Shown: positions 26,133 through 33,370, numbered from the stretch's first letter. The stretch is DNA of 52,833 nucleotides from Acidimicrobiia bacterium (GCA_029263095.1 JAJCYA010000069.1:1-52833); one strand, 5' to 3'. The notes: generated by a model not told the origin, from the letters alone. Numbers and translations: made by a program.

Positions 26133-27388
26133 GACGCCACTTCGAGGAGCTGGTCGTAAACCCTGAGGTCACGCTCCTCGACGGTCACCTCAACCGGTCT
26201 CGGTCCGGCGGCTTCGGCTCTGATCTGGCGCAGGATCCGGGCATGGTCCGCGGTTAGCAGCGTCTGGTGTTTGGCCAGGCAACGGCGATGACGGGCCACC
26301 TCGGTGCCCTCACATGCGACTACGACTTCGTCGAGGGTTACTACGACGTCGACACGTCGACCCACGAACCGGGGGTTCACCGAGTAGTCGTTGGTGTCAA
26401 CCCGGACGTAATGATCTCTGGGTAGTCGGATGGTGTGCCGCCACGAAGGGTCGGGCAGCACCGGCGGGAACGCCATCATCGCTCCCCGATCCTCGAAGAT
26501 GGCTTCGGATGGTCTGACCCGGGTGGTGCCGTGGATCCGTTGGTTGGCCCGTTTCAACCAGACCCCCAGCTGCCGGTTGAAATCAGCCACGTCATCGAAG
26601 GAGCGGCCGGGCAGGAAACTGGTCTCCAAATACCCGTTGGCTCTTTCCACCAGTCCCTTCGCCTCCGGGTCGGCCGGGCCGACCAGGGTCGCTCCCATCC
26701 CCAGGGTGCCCCGGAAGGACTGGAACTCGGCGGTGAGGACCTGCTTGCCCTGCCGGATCCGACCAATACAGCCCTCCTGATCCCACACCGCCTTGCGGGG
26801 CACCGCACCGAACCCACCGATCGCACACAACATCCCGCCCAGGACATCATGAGCCGCCCGCGAGGGCACCAAGTGGGCGCCGATCAGCCTCGAATAGCCG
26901 GACACGCCCACCACCGTCCACAACTTGGCGGTCTGGCCGAATCCCACCGGGATCAGCACGTCGGGCTGCCACAGATCCCACTGGGCCAGCTCACCAGGCC
27001 GATACCAGGTCCGCTGCGACGGATCCGGCGGTGAGAACAACGGTCGCAGCACAGCGATCCGATCCCGCAGCACAGTCATTCCCCGCTCCCAGCCGATCCG
27101 CTCAGCGATCACCGTCGCCGGCATATCCGGAACATCCCTCAACAGCCCGCGGATCTCAGGCTCCACCGGATCCACGATCGAACCCCGCGACCTCCGCTCA
27201 TACCGAGGCGGCGTTCCCGAACGCAGCGCAGCCCGCACCGTGTTGCGCGCCAACCCCAACCTGCGGGCGATCGTCTTGACCCCCAACTTCTCAGCTCGAT
27301 AAAGCCGACGAATCTCAGCCCAATCCTCCACGTCGATCAATCTCCAATCCTCCTGACCGGCATCCAGCCAGGATCGAACATCCAGCAC
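26129..27388 (-). CDS. istA: IS21-family transposase IstA
   Basis: A 419-aa transposase. An N-terminal helix-turn-helix (IRRLYRAEKLGVKTIARRLGLARNTVRAAL) binds the ends. The DDE core includes D in QWDLW, D in VWDQEG and E in KGLVERANGYLE; a C-terminal beta-barrel follows. It starts within the right-hand terminal repeat region, as expected in this family. Full length and without frameshifts. Confidence 0.97.
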   Translation of the reverse strand: MLDVRSWLDAGQEDWRLIDVEDWAEIRRLYRAEKLGVKTIARRLGLARNTVRAALRSGTPPRYERRSRGSIVDPVEPEIRGLLRDVPDMPATVIAERIGWERGMTVLRDRIAVLRPLFSPPDPSQRTWYRPGELAQWDLWQPDVLIPVGFGQTAKLWTVVGVSGYSRLIGAHLVPSRAAHDVLGGMLCAIGGFGAVPRKAVWDQEGCIGRIRQGKQVLTAEFQSFRGTLGMGATLVGPADPEAKGLVERANGYLETSFLPGRSFDDVADFNRQLGVWLKRANQRIHGTTRVRPSEAIFEDRGAMMAFPPVLPDPSWRHTIRLPRDHYVRVDTNDYSVNPRFVGRRVDVVVTLDEVVVACEGTEVARHRRCLAKHQTLLTADHARILRQIRAEAAGPRPVEVTVEERDLRVYDQLLEVAS

Positions 27389-27466
27389 TATCAGTGGTGG
27401 ACCCGACCAAGACGGGGGTCAGAATTCGGGCGGTGATAGGGGGTCAGTATTCACCCGGTGGCGACA

Positions 27467-27471
27467 CTACG
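27467..27471. repeat. Target-site duplication, right (CTACG)
   Basis: Matches 25287-25291 exactly and defines the right boundary of the IS21-family element. Confidence 0.85.
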
Positions 27472-27629
27472 GAGATGTCTGATGCCTCAGTCACACGCGG
27501 TGGTGACGGTTGCGGAGCCGGGTCGTCACCAAAGCCAGACCTGTGGATCCCCCTAGACATTGATTCGCCCCAATAGAACGGCCACAGAAGACGCCTGGTG
27601 ACCTGCCGAAAACCTTCAGGCGTGGCCCG

Positions 27630-27893
27630 TCAACGGGGGCGGTAGACGTCGCGGCGGTGTTGTACCCGGTGGATGACAACGGTCCGTTGATCTTCGTCGA
27701 TCTGGTAAATGATGCGGTAGTCGCCGCGTCGTGCAGAACTCAGACTCTCGAGTTCGCCCACCAGCCGCTTGCCGAGTCGCTGCGGATTGTCGGCGATTGG
27801 CCCCAGAATCGTCTCCAGTGCGGCGACCCGGACCTTTTCGGGTAGGCGGTTGAGATGTCGTAGACCTTCGGGAGTGATCTCGATCTCATACAC
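27630..27893 (-). CDS. RelE/ParE-family toxin
   Basis: An 87-aa protein: MYEIEITPEGLRHLNRLPEKVRVAALETILGPIADNPQRLGKRLVGELES-LSSARRGDYRIIYQIDEDQRTVVIHRVQHRRDVYRPR, in which the R-G-YRIIY strand and the C-terminal RVQHRRDVYR with basic residues and Tyr are the RelE mRNA-cleavage signature. RelE toxins cut mRNA in the ribosomal A site. It follows the antitoxin gene with a 9-bp gap and the same direction. The toxin residues are intact, so it is probably functional. Confidence 0.92.
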   Translation of the reverse strand: MYEIEITPEGLRHLNRLPEKVRVAALETILGPIADNPQRLGKRLVGELESLSSARRGDYRIIYQIDEDQRTVVIHRVQHRRDVYRPR

Positions 27894-27902
27894 GCGGTCT
27901 GC

Positions 27903-28157
27903 TCAGACTTGATCGCGCAGATGCAGCGTCTTGCCTTCAGACGCTTCGCGTCGCGACCGCCGCAACGACTCCATAAGCTCTTCATCTCTGGTGATATCGA
28001 GCGATTCCTCGAGCGAATCGAGATCATCGGGACTGACGAGAACGAACGAGGGTCGACCGTTGCGGGTCACCAAGATGCGGTCATGTTGGCTCTCGACGCG
28101 GTCGGCCAGTTCGGAGAGGTGGGCCTTGACCTCCGAGAGTGGAAGAGTCTCACTCAT
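27903..28157 (-). CDS. Phd/YefM-family antitoxin
   Basis: An 84-aa protein: MSETLPLSEVKAHLSELADRVESQHDRILVTRNGRPSFVLVSPDDLDSLEESLDI is the Phd/YefM DNA-binding fold; the acidic and charged C-terminus (EELMESLRRSRREASEG) wraps the toxin. It precedes relE by 9 bp. The start ATG lies 6 nt after a TATAAT box, so the message is probably leaderless, and a perfect palindrome in the promoter suggests autoregulation. Confidence 0.92.
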   Translation of the reverse strand: MSETLPLSEVKAHLSELADRVESQHDRILVTRNGRPSFVLVSPDDLDSLEESLDITRDEELMESLRRSRREASEGKTLHLRDQV

Positions 28158-28192
28158 ACCTCGATTATAGGTCAGAATTCTGACTAATCAAG
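28158..28192 (-). promoter_or_regulatory. Toxin-antitoxin promoter with operator palindrome
   Basis: On the minus strand TTGATT and TATAAT (28169-28164) are spaced by 16 nt. The perfect 14-bp palindrome GTCAGAATTCTGAC (28171-28184) fills the spacer, where antitoxin or complex binding would block RNA polymerase. The start codon is 6 nt after TATAAT. Confidence 0.75.
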
Positions 28193-28361
28193 ACCACCGC
28201 TCTCAGGCAAACAGATATCCCAGATATCCAGCCCACCGTCCGGCGACGACATCGCAGACGTCTGGTCGATCATCGCTCCGCCTGCCGCAGGTCCCATCCA
28301 GGAACGATCGCCCGAGGCGAGCGGCTAACGAGATCGCCCCATGACCTAGGAAACGTTTGAC

Positions 28362-28880
28362 CTAGCAGGAGACCCCGATCCCGAGTGTGATTTCCTTGTT
28401 TCGTTGAGCGCTCAAGCTAACAAGCAGGGTGGCGCATAGGGGATTCCGCACCCAGAACCCACCCGAATACGCTCTCCACTCCTCGCCGTCCCCGCAGGGC
28501 TCGAAGGTCGCCTCCCAGGTTGTTGCTTCCGAAAACCCCCAACCGACGGCCATCTCCTCCCTCAGTCGGTCCGGGACAAGAATCACCACGGGCTCGTCAG
28601 ATCGTATGTCCACCCCGGCCTTGGCGAAGTAGCCCCCAGCTGGATCGGGCTCCACGCCAAGTTGGGTACCACCACTCAGGTCCCAAGGCAGGGCGACGAC
28701 TCCCAGGACTGTCGAATACGTATCTGGCGGTCCGTCGACGCCGCTTACGGTCTCGTCGCAGCCCACAAGAAGCGTGTCCCTAAGACCGGGGGGCGATACT
28801 GACGGCTCCGAACAGGCCGCGAGCAGTACCAGGCACAGAGGAAGCCCACCCCACAACCGGCTAACGAGGTCGACCTTCAT
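28362..28880 (-). CDS. Hypothetical lipoprotein
   Basis: A 172-aa lipoprotein I do not recognise. The signal MKVDLVSRLWGGLPLCLVLLAAC ends in a lipobox with Cys23. The mature part has a VGCDETVSGVDG segment, FAKAGVDIRSDEPVVILVPDRLREE and two further cysteines (EPCGDGEE, NPLCATLL), suggesting a small disulfide-stabilised domain. ATG 28880 overlaps the stop of a frameshifted upstream membrane-protein gene. It may once have been part of that operon. It lies in the accessory block between the TA pair and tRNA-Ile; the 204 bp between the antitoxin start and this gene's stop hold only the TA promoter. Confidence 0.6.
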   Translation of the reverse strand: MKVDLVSRLWGGLPLCLVLLAACSEPSVSPPGLRDTLLVGCDETVSGVDGPPDTYSTVLGVVALPWDLSGGTQLGVEPDPAGGYFAKAGVDIRSDEPVVILVPDRLREEMAVGWGFSEATTWEATFEPCGDGEEWRAYSGGFWVRNPLCATLLVSLSAQRNKEITLGIGVSC

Positions 28881-29135
28881 GCCAGTGCCCGTCCGATACC
28901 CGCGACCACCACACCGACAGAAGCAGCCACGTTGGCGATAACACGGGCAGGGCGCCGAGAGCGTGTGAGGATCCCAAGAACCCAAAGCGGTTCAGGCCCG
29001 ACCGTCCGTGGGCTGCCCCACCAGACAGGCTATCCAAAGGGGTACAAGGAACCCCAGGCCATAGGCGAAACCGAGCCAAGGTCCCGGACGCGATCAACCT
29101 CAGGAACCTGCGTCGTGACAACCGAGATCGAACCA
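28877..29135 (-). pseudogene. Frameshifted small membrane-protein gene
   Basis: Three frames each carry one plausible piece. First is MVRSRLSRRRFLRLIA (ATG 29135), then WLGFAYGLGFLVPLWIACLVG (a clear membrane helix), then PEPLWVLGILTRSRRPARVIANVAASVGVVVAGIGRALA ending in a TGA that overlaps the lipoprotein ATG. Removing one base near GCGTCCGGG and one G near GGTGGGGCA would join all three. The restored product would be about 85 aa with two membrane segments. Two shifts in so short a stretch favour a decayed gene over a sequencing error. No family recognised. Confidence 0.45.
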
Positions 29136-29371
29136 TGTCGCCCCCTCTTCGAGTCATGCCAAACTATTCCAGATCCTTGCGAGATTGTCAACCGATCCAG
29201 CTCCGTCTGTCTTGCGACGACATCAAACAGACGAGGAAGTAGTCGTCGAGTGATCGGGTGGGCTCCTCCCGGAGCCGGGGTAGTGGGCAGGCGGAAGTGG
29301 GATCATCGGAATCGCTTGGACGATCACACCGTCCTCAGATCGTCGTACCGATCGGTCAACCGAACGGCCAC
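29136..29371. other. Non-coding stretch before the second direct repeat
   Basis: No gene, RNA or clear repeat seen in these 236 bp. They separate the frameshifted gene from the direct repeat and the hairpins that lie before tRNA-Ile. Confidence 0.5.
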
Positions 29372-29437
29372 GCGAAACCGCAATTGACCAGGGGAAACGA
29401 TGTAGAAACGACAACGCTTGTGGGTCTAGCTGGACAG
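29372..29437 (+). repeat. 66-bp direct repeat, copy 2 (right of accessory block)
   Basis: Gapless match to 23655-23720 with 52 of 66 bases the same, in the same orientation. It continues (29420-29448) into GTGGGTCTAGCTGGACAG followed by TTCCTGAACCA, a tRNA-Ile 3'-end-like stretch. It lies 78 bp from the intact tRNA-Ile gene. Confidence 0.7.
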
Positions 29438-29464
29438 TTCCTGAACCAGAGGCGACTTCGATGA

Positions 29465-29487
29465 GGCAGTTCACGAGGTGAACTGCC
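29465..29487. repeat. Perfect hairpin (10-bp stem)
   Basis: GGCAGTTCAC and GTGAACTGCC surround a GAG loop. It lies between the direct repeat and the tRNA-Ile terminator hairpin. No T-run follows on either strand. Confidence 0.7.
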
Positions 29488-29490
29488 AAG

Positions 29491-29511
29491 GAACCCGCCC
29501 TCGGCGGGTTC
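29491..29511 (-). terminator. Hairpin downstream of tRNA-Ile
   Basis: GAACCCGCC and GGCGGGTTC form a perfect 9-bp stem with a 3-nt loop, just 3 nt beyond the tRNA 3' end. Only a weak T-stretch (CTTGG) follows, so termination may be partial. Confidence 0.55.
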
Positions 29512-29514
29512 CCG

Positions 29515-29589
29515 TGGGCCCACCTGGATTTGAACCAGGGACCTCATCCTTATCAGGGATGCGCTCTAACCGAGCTGAGCTATGGGCCC
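29515..29589 (-). tRNA. tRNA-Ile(GAT)
   Basis: A 75-nt gene on the minus strand. The acceptor stem is GGGCCCA/TGGGCCC, the D-arm GCTC..GAGC, the anticodon stem CATCC/GGATG with loop CTGATAA (anticodon GAT), the T-arm CCTGG TTCAAAT CCAGG, and the discriminator A. CCA is not encoded. It is divergent from tRNA-Ala; in many actinobacteria both follow gyrA in tandem. Confidence 0.97.
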
Positions 29590-29667
29590 GAAGGGACGCG
29601 AGTGTATCAAGCCGCAGGGGGCCGATTGTCTGTTGACGGCCGAGAGTCTCGTAAGATTGCGCTCTCC

Positions 29668-29741
29668 GGGGATGTAGCTCAGCTAGGCAGAGCACCTGGT
29701 TTGCAACCAGGGGGTCAGGGGTTCAAATCCCCTCATCTCCA
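29668..29741 (+). tRNA. tRNA-Ala(TGC)
   Basis: A 74-nt gene. Acceptor GGGGATG/CATCTCC (one G-T pair), D-arm GCTC..GAGC, anticodon stem CCTGG/CCAGG with loop TTTGCAA (anticodon TGC), T-arm AGGGG TTCAAAT CCCCT, discriminator A. CCA is not encoded. It starts 78 bp from the divergent tRNA-Ile. Confidence 0.97.
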
Positions 29742-30165
29742 CTTGGGTATCTCACCATTCAGGCACTCTTCGGGCCCGAATGGCTCGACGAGCAGTGGGC
29801 GGACTGCGTGTTGCGAGGTTTGCCTGCCTGCGAGCTGGCGTGCTGAGCCGGTTTGGTAGGTCTACTGCGGTGATTCTGTGGCTGGGCGCTGCAGGTTCAA
29901 ATCCGACCCCCTCCGCTGAGCGTCAGACGAGTTCCGCGGCACCTCGTCGCCTGCTCGGCTACGAGCCTTGCTCCGTGCCTCTCGTGCCATCGCCTTCGAG
30001 CCCAGCTACTCGGGGGTGGGCGCCGGGGCGGAGCAAGCATCGCGGGGTGGTGCTGGGCCGGTAAGACGGCTCAAATCCCCTCATCGGCAACCGGCCGGCG
30101 GCCAGTTGCCGACGTCCAGGTGTCAATGCAGTCCTATCAGGCCCATCAACAGCCAACGGGCAGTT
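29742..30165. other. Gene-free 424 bp with two tRNA 3'-end-like fragments
   Basis: No convincing gene. GGTTCAAATCCGACCCCC followed by TCCGC (29894-29916) differs from the tRNA-Ser(CGA) 3' end in one of 23 bases. TCAAATCCCCTCATC (30071-30085) is identical over 15 bases to the 3' part of tRNA-Ala at 29723-29737. Neither sits in a complete cloverleaf. The rest is ordinary GC-rich sequence. Confidence 0.6.
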
Positions 30166-31428
30166 CTAACTCCCCGGGACTATCAGTATGACCGGGCCGA
30201 AGTCGACCTCCACCGCTTGCCAGTCGGGACGGGGCAGCAGGTCCGCCGTCTGGGTGATTTCGCCCAAGGGGGTCGTGTCCTCCCAAGACTGGATGTCGCT
30301 GCTCTCCTCCGGCCACAGCTGTCCGAACAGATAGATTTCCGCGTCCGAACCTACATCTGTGATGGGCAACCCTCCGGTAGGGCTGGAACCGGGAAGCTTG
30401 ACGGCCAGCTCGCCGTCAGGTGTCACCCACATCTCACCATCGAGCGCCGCCCTGACGTTCTCACCAACGATGCTCCCCTCACCGCGGGTACCGCCGTCAT
30501 ACAAAGTCCACCAGGAAGCGTTGATCTGGTACCCGAGATCGACCCCGACGCCGACGATCAAGCCCCACGCGGTATCGGTGGCGGGTGGCCCCTGCGCCCA
30601 CGATGCCGCCGGCGTCGCCACGACCCACACGTCGCCGGCGGGGTCTACCAAGACGACGGTCTCGGTGATGGTCACGTAGTCGACCGGTTCTGCGGCGACG
30701 GTCTGAGGTTCATCCTCAGGGGGCGTCTGGGGTTCCTCCACTACCGCGGTCTGAGATTCGCTCTGGGTTGTTGGTTCACTCGGGAGACCGATGGCCAGGG
30801 TCGTAGTGCTGATGATCGAAGGTTGGGTCGTGGTAGTCGGCTCATCGGATTTGAAGAGCGATAGGACTCCGACGGCGATGATCCCAGCGAGCCCAAAGCT
30901 CCCGAGAATCAATGAGAGCACCACTCGGGGCTTTCGCTTTGGTGGAACCGGGGGTATGTCCGGACCCAGGTCCATGTCAGGCTTGGGAGGCACGAACAAC
31001 GGAATCTCTTCCACGGCCTCGTCGAGCGCGTCGAGCAATTCCTGGTGCTCGGCCTCGCCCGGCTCACCCTCGTCGGGCCATCCCGGTAGGTCTGCTTCCA
31101 CCAGGTCCTCGATCGGCTCGATGTGATCGGCGATGGCTCTGCGGATCGTGGGGTCCTCCATCGGCTCGAAATCCTCCCACCCCTCAGGCAGTTGTGGAGG
31201 TTCGGGTGAAGGGGGCTCGGCGGGTCCCGGTTCGCCTAGCGGCCGGTCGGGCGGCCCCTCCCCGTAACGTATCGGCGGCTCTCCGTCGCCGAGCTCTGAC
31301 GGAGGATCCGGGTCGTCCGGCATCGGCTGGTCGACTCGAGAAGGCGTGCCGGGCGGTTCGGGCGGTTCCCGCTGGGGTTCGTTGGAGGTTCGGAAGCGAT
31401 CTCTCCAACGTCTTGCGCGATCGTTCAT
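30166..31428 (-). CDS. Pro-rich single-pass membrane protein, function unknown
   Basis: A 420-aa protein I do not recognise. Residues 1-170 are hydrophilic, rich in Pro, Glu and Asp (predicted cytoplasmic). A membrane span follows at about 171-192 (VVLSLILGSFGLAGIIAVGVL), then a Thr/Ser/Pro linker (TTTTQPSIISTTT), then an external domain of about 170 residues with VWVVATPAASWAQG, WWTLYDGGTRGEG and EMWVTPDGELAVKL. The layout, cytoplasmic tail then linker then outer domain, resembles Ser/Thr-kinase substrates or wall-sensing proteins of actinobacteria. It is divergent from the thiolase gene and lies at the edge of the conserved kinase cluster. Confidence 0.65.
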   Translation of the reverse strand: MNDRARRWRDRFRTSNEPQREPPEPPGTPSRVDQPMPDDPDPPSELGDGEPPIRYGEGPPDRPLGEPGPAEPPSPEPPQLPEGWEDFEPMEDPTIRRAIADHIEPIEDLVEADLPGWPDEGEPGEAEHQELLDALDEAVEEIPLFVPPKPDMDLGPDIPPVPPKRKPRVVLSLILGSFGLAGIIAVGVLSLFKSDEPTTTTQPSIISTTTLAIGLPSEPTTQSESQTAVVEEPQTPPEDEPQTVAAEPVDYVTITETVVLVDPAGDVWVVATPAASWAQGPPATDTAWGLIVGVGVDLGYQINASWWTLYDGGTRGEGSIVGENVRAALDGEMWVTPDGELAVKLPGSSPTGGLPITDVGSDAEIYLFGQLWPEESSDIQSWEDTTPLGEITQTADLLPRPDWQAVEVDFGPVILIVPGS

Positions 31429-31622
31429 CTGCGCTCCGATCAGTCGACCCGGGCGCGGCTACTCAGGTTTGGGGCACTTCAGGAACCCTATCAGTGTGAC
31501 TGATGCGAAGTGCCCAGAGAACTCTCGACGTATCGTGTTTCGAGCTAGAGCTGGGCCGCCTACCGGGCCACACGCGAGGTATTGGTTCTAGAGTTGTGAC
31601 CCCTTATGAAAGCTGCAGACGT

Positions 31623-32768
31623 ATGAATAGCGCAGTCATCGTTGACGCAATTCGAACACCGGTCGGCAAGCGCGGAGGTCAGCTCTCCGAGATACACGCC
31701 GCTGATCTGGCCTCGCTCCCCCTCGAGGCAATAGCCAAGCGGAATGATCTCGATCCTGCGCTCGTCGAGGACGTCATCCTTGGCTGTGTCACTCAGTCGG
31801 GAGAGCAGAGCTTCAATGTGGCCCGCAATGCCGTATTGGCGGCGGGCTATCCGGAGGAAGTCCCCGGCACGACGGTCGATCGGATGTGTGGCTCGAGCCA
31901 GCAGGCGGCCCATTTCGCCGCTCAGGGCGTGATCGCCGGGGCCTACGACATCGTGATCGCCGGCGGTGTCGAGTCGATGAGCAGGGTTCCCATGGGGTAC
32001 AACGCCCAGGGTCCCGGGATGCCCTTCGGACCGAAGATGTCGAATCGGTATGCCAACGGCCTGGTGCCACAGGGCATGTCGGCCGAGATGATTGCCGACA
32101 AGTGGGGACTCTCTCGCGAGCGCCTCGACGGCATCGCCGTCGATTCCCATCAGCGTGCCGCACGAGCGACGGAGGAGGGGCGCTTCGAAACCCAGATCCT
32201 CCCCGTTGAAACGCCGTCTGGGCTGGCGACGAGGGATGAGGGAATCCGTCCCGACAGCACGATGGAGACGCTTGCGTCGCTCAAACCGGCCTTCAAGGCG
32301 GACGGCCGGGTGACGGCGGCGAACTCGTCGCAGATATCCGACGGCGCTGCCGCGCTCCTCATCATGAGCGAGTCAAAGGCGGAGGAACTCGGTATGGAGC
32401 CCATGGCCCGATTCCACACCTTTGCTCTCGCCGGCGTGGATCCGGTCACGATGCTGACCGGTCCGATCCCGGCTACCTACAAGGCCGTCGAGAAGGCAGG
32501 CATGTCAATTGGCGACATCGACCTGTTCGAGGTCAACGAGGCGTTTGCCGCCGTCATCGGTGCCTGGCTCGACGAGACCGGAGCCGATTGGGAGAAGACG
32601 AACGTCAATGGGGGAGCGATCGCCCTAGGTCATCCCCTCGGGTGTTCCGGTGCCAAGCTCATGACGACTCTGGTGCACGAGATGAAGCGCACCGGGTCCC
32701 GTTGGGGCCTGCAGACGATGTGTGAGGGCGGCGGCATGGCCAACGCCACCATCCTCGAACTCGTCTAG
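31623..32768 (+). CDS. Acetyl-CoA acetyltransferase (thiolase)
   Basis: A 381-aa thiolase. The nucleophile is C89 in DRMCGSSQQAA; H337 in GHPLGCSG and C367 in MCEGGGMAN complete the usual triad. NEAFA (about 300) is also present. Thiolases either join two acetyl-CoA (biosynthesis) or cleave 3-ketoacyl-CoA (degradation); no partner gene here decides which. ATG 31623 opens NSAVIVDAIRTPVGK, the standard N-terminus; the frame is open further upstream. It is followed 37 bp later by a small membrane-protein gene. Confidence 0.92.
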   Translation: MNSAVIVDAIRTPVGKRGGQLSEIHAADLASLPLEAIAKRNDLDPALVEDVILGCVTQSGEQSFNVARNAVLAAGYPEEVPGTTVDRMCGSSQQAAHFAAQGVIAGAYDIVIAGGVESMSRVPMGYNAQGPGMPFGPKMSNRYANGLVPQGMSAEMIADKWGLSRERLDGIAVDSHQRAARATEEGRFETQILPVETPSGLATRDEGIRPDSTMETLASLKPAFKADGRVTAANSSQISDGAAALLIMSESKAEELGMEPMARFHTFALAGVDPVTMLTGPIPATYKAVEKAGMSIGDIDLFEVNEAFAAVIGAWLDETGADWEKTNVNGGAIALGHPLGCSGAKLMTTLVHEMKRTGSRWGLQTMCEGGGMANATILELV

Positions 32769-32805
32769 TGCAGCGAGCGCCCAGCGTGCGGTCCTAGGAA
32801 TCCCG

Positions 32806-33048
32806 ATGGACCAGGCCGTTCAGGTCGGGATCGCGATCGCCATGGGAGTCGCCATTCTGCTCGCCGGGCGCTGGGCGGTCCGGCTCTTGGCCACGCCGGT
32901 TCCCGAGGGGGCCGATCCTGACGACGTGATCGAGGTCGAAGCAGCGTTCAGCTGTTCCGTGTGCGGTCTTCGGCTCGCCGTCACCCACGCTCAGGGTGCT
33001 GAAGTACAGGCTCCGCGGCACTGCCGCGAGGAGATGGAACCGATTTGA
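32806..33048 (+). CDS. Small membrane protein with a CxxC motif
   Basis: An 80-aa protein with one N-terminal membrane span (about 4-28, VQVGIAIAMGVAILLAGRWAVRLL) and a cytoplasmic tail containing CSVCGLRLAVTHAQG..APRHC, a likely small zinc ribbon. It resembles short actinobacterial hypothetical proteins near crgA but I cannot name it. It lies 37 bp after the thiolase gene in the same direction and converges on crgA. Confidence 0.6.
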   Translation: MDQAVQVGIAIAMGVAILLAGRWAVRLLATPVPEGADPDDVIEVEAAFSCSVCGLRLAVTHAQGAEVQAPRHCREEMEPI

Positions 33049-33080
33049 GAAACGGTCAGGGCAACGTTCGCCGGACGAAT

Positions 33081-33112
33081 CCATCCACAGCTGTGGACAG
33101 AATCGTGGATAA
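33081..33112. promoter_or_regulatory. Cluster of DnaA-box-like motifs between convergent genes
   Basis: Within 32 bp are CCATCCACA (33081-33089), the complement CTGTCCACA (33092-33100) and the complement TTATCCACG (33104-33112), each close to the DnaA box TTRTCCACA. The first two form a perfect 14-bp palindrome, TCCACAGCTGTGGA (33084-33097). The gap lies between the ends of two genes, where no promoter is expected. A terminator role is possible but no T-run follows. Confidence 0.45.
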
Positions 33113-33127
33113 CTACACGCTTGTGAT

Positions 33128-33370
33128 TTAGTTGAAGTTGAGCGTCATCATGAACCCGACCCCGATGCTTCCCAGGCCGACATAGAGCCAGTTGACCGGG
33201 TCGTCGAGGGGCATGAGGTCGATGTAATTCAGGATGATTATGAGCACTCCGATTGCCATCAGCGAGAACATCGTGGCCACGTACCAGGTGGGAGAGACCT
33301 TGACCTCCTTGGGTGGAGGCGGAGTGTGGACGACGCGTTTTGGCTTTCGGCGCCCTTTCGACTTTGGCAT
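33128..33370 (-). CDS. crgA: Cell division protein CrgA
   Basis: An 80-aa protein: basic N-terminus MPKSKGRRKPKRV, then TPPPPKEVKVSPTWYVATMFSLMAIGVLIIILNYI (first span) and VNWLYVGLGSIGVGFMMTLNFN (second span). Size, topology and the P-K-x-K/R start identify CrgA, which recruits FtsI, FtsQ and Wag31-linked wall enzymes at the septum in actinobacteria. A TACGCT box 6 nt before the ATG and no SD suggest a leaderless message. It is divergent from trpG, as in mycobacteria. Confidence 0.9.
   Translation of the reverse strand: MPKSKGRRKPKRVVHTPPPPKEVKVSPTWYVATMFSLMAIGVLIIILNYIDLMPLDDPVNWLYVGLGSIGVGFMMTLNFN

Larger units (their letters stand above)
25292..27466 (-). mobile_element. IS21-family insertion sequence (complete, 2175 bp)
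   Basis: The element begins TGTCAACACCGCC and ends with the complement TGTCGCCACCGGG; these 53-bp ends (25292-25344 and 27414-27466) are imperfect inverted repeats. Each holds two internal copies of a CACCG-NN-TGAA-NNN-TGACCCCC unit, as is typical of IS21 multiple-repeat ends. It carries istA and istB overlapping by 4 bases, both on the minus strand. A 5-bp direct duplication, CTACG, flanks it. Both genes are intact, so it is probably active or recently arrived. Confidence 0.95.

Noticed and set aside
29893-29916. Possible additional tRNA-Ser gene
   Set aside because: Only the T-arm and acceptor 3' strand are present; no 5' acceptor strand, D-arm or anticodon stem upstream.
20821-30165. Prophage or integrative conjugative element
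   Set aside because: No integrase, capsid, portal, relaxase or conjugation gene is visible; only repeats, an IS and a toxin-antitoxin pair.
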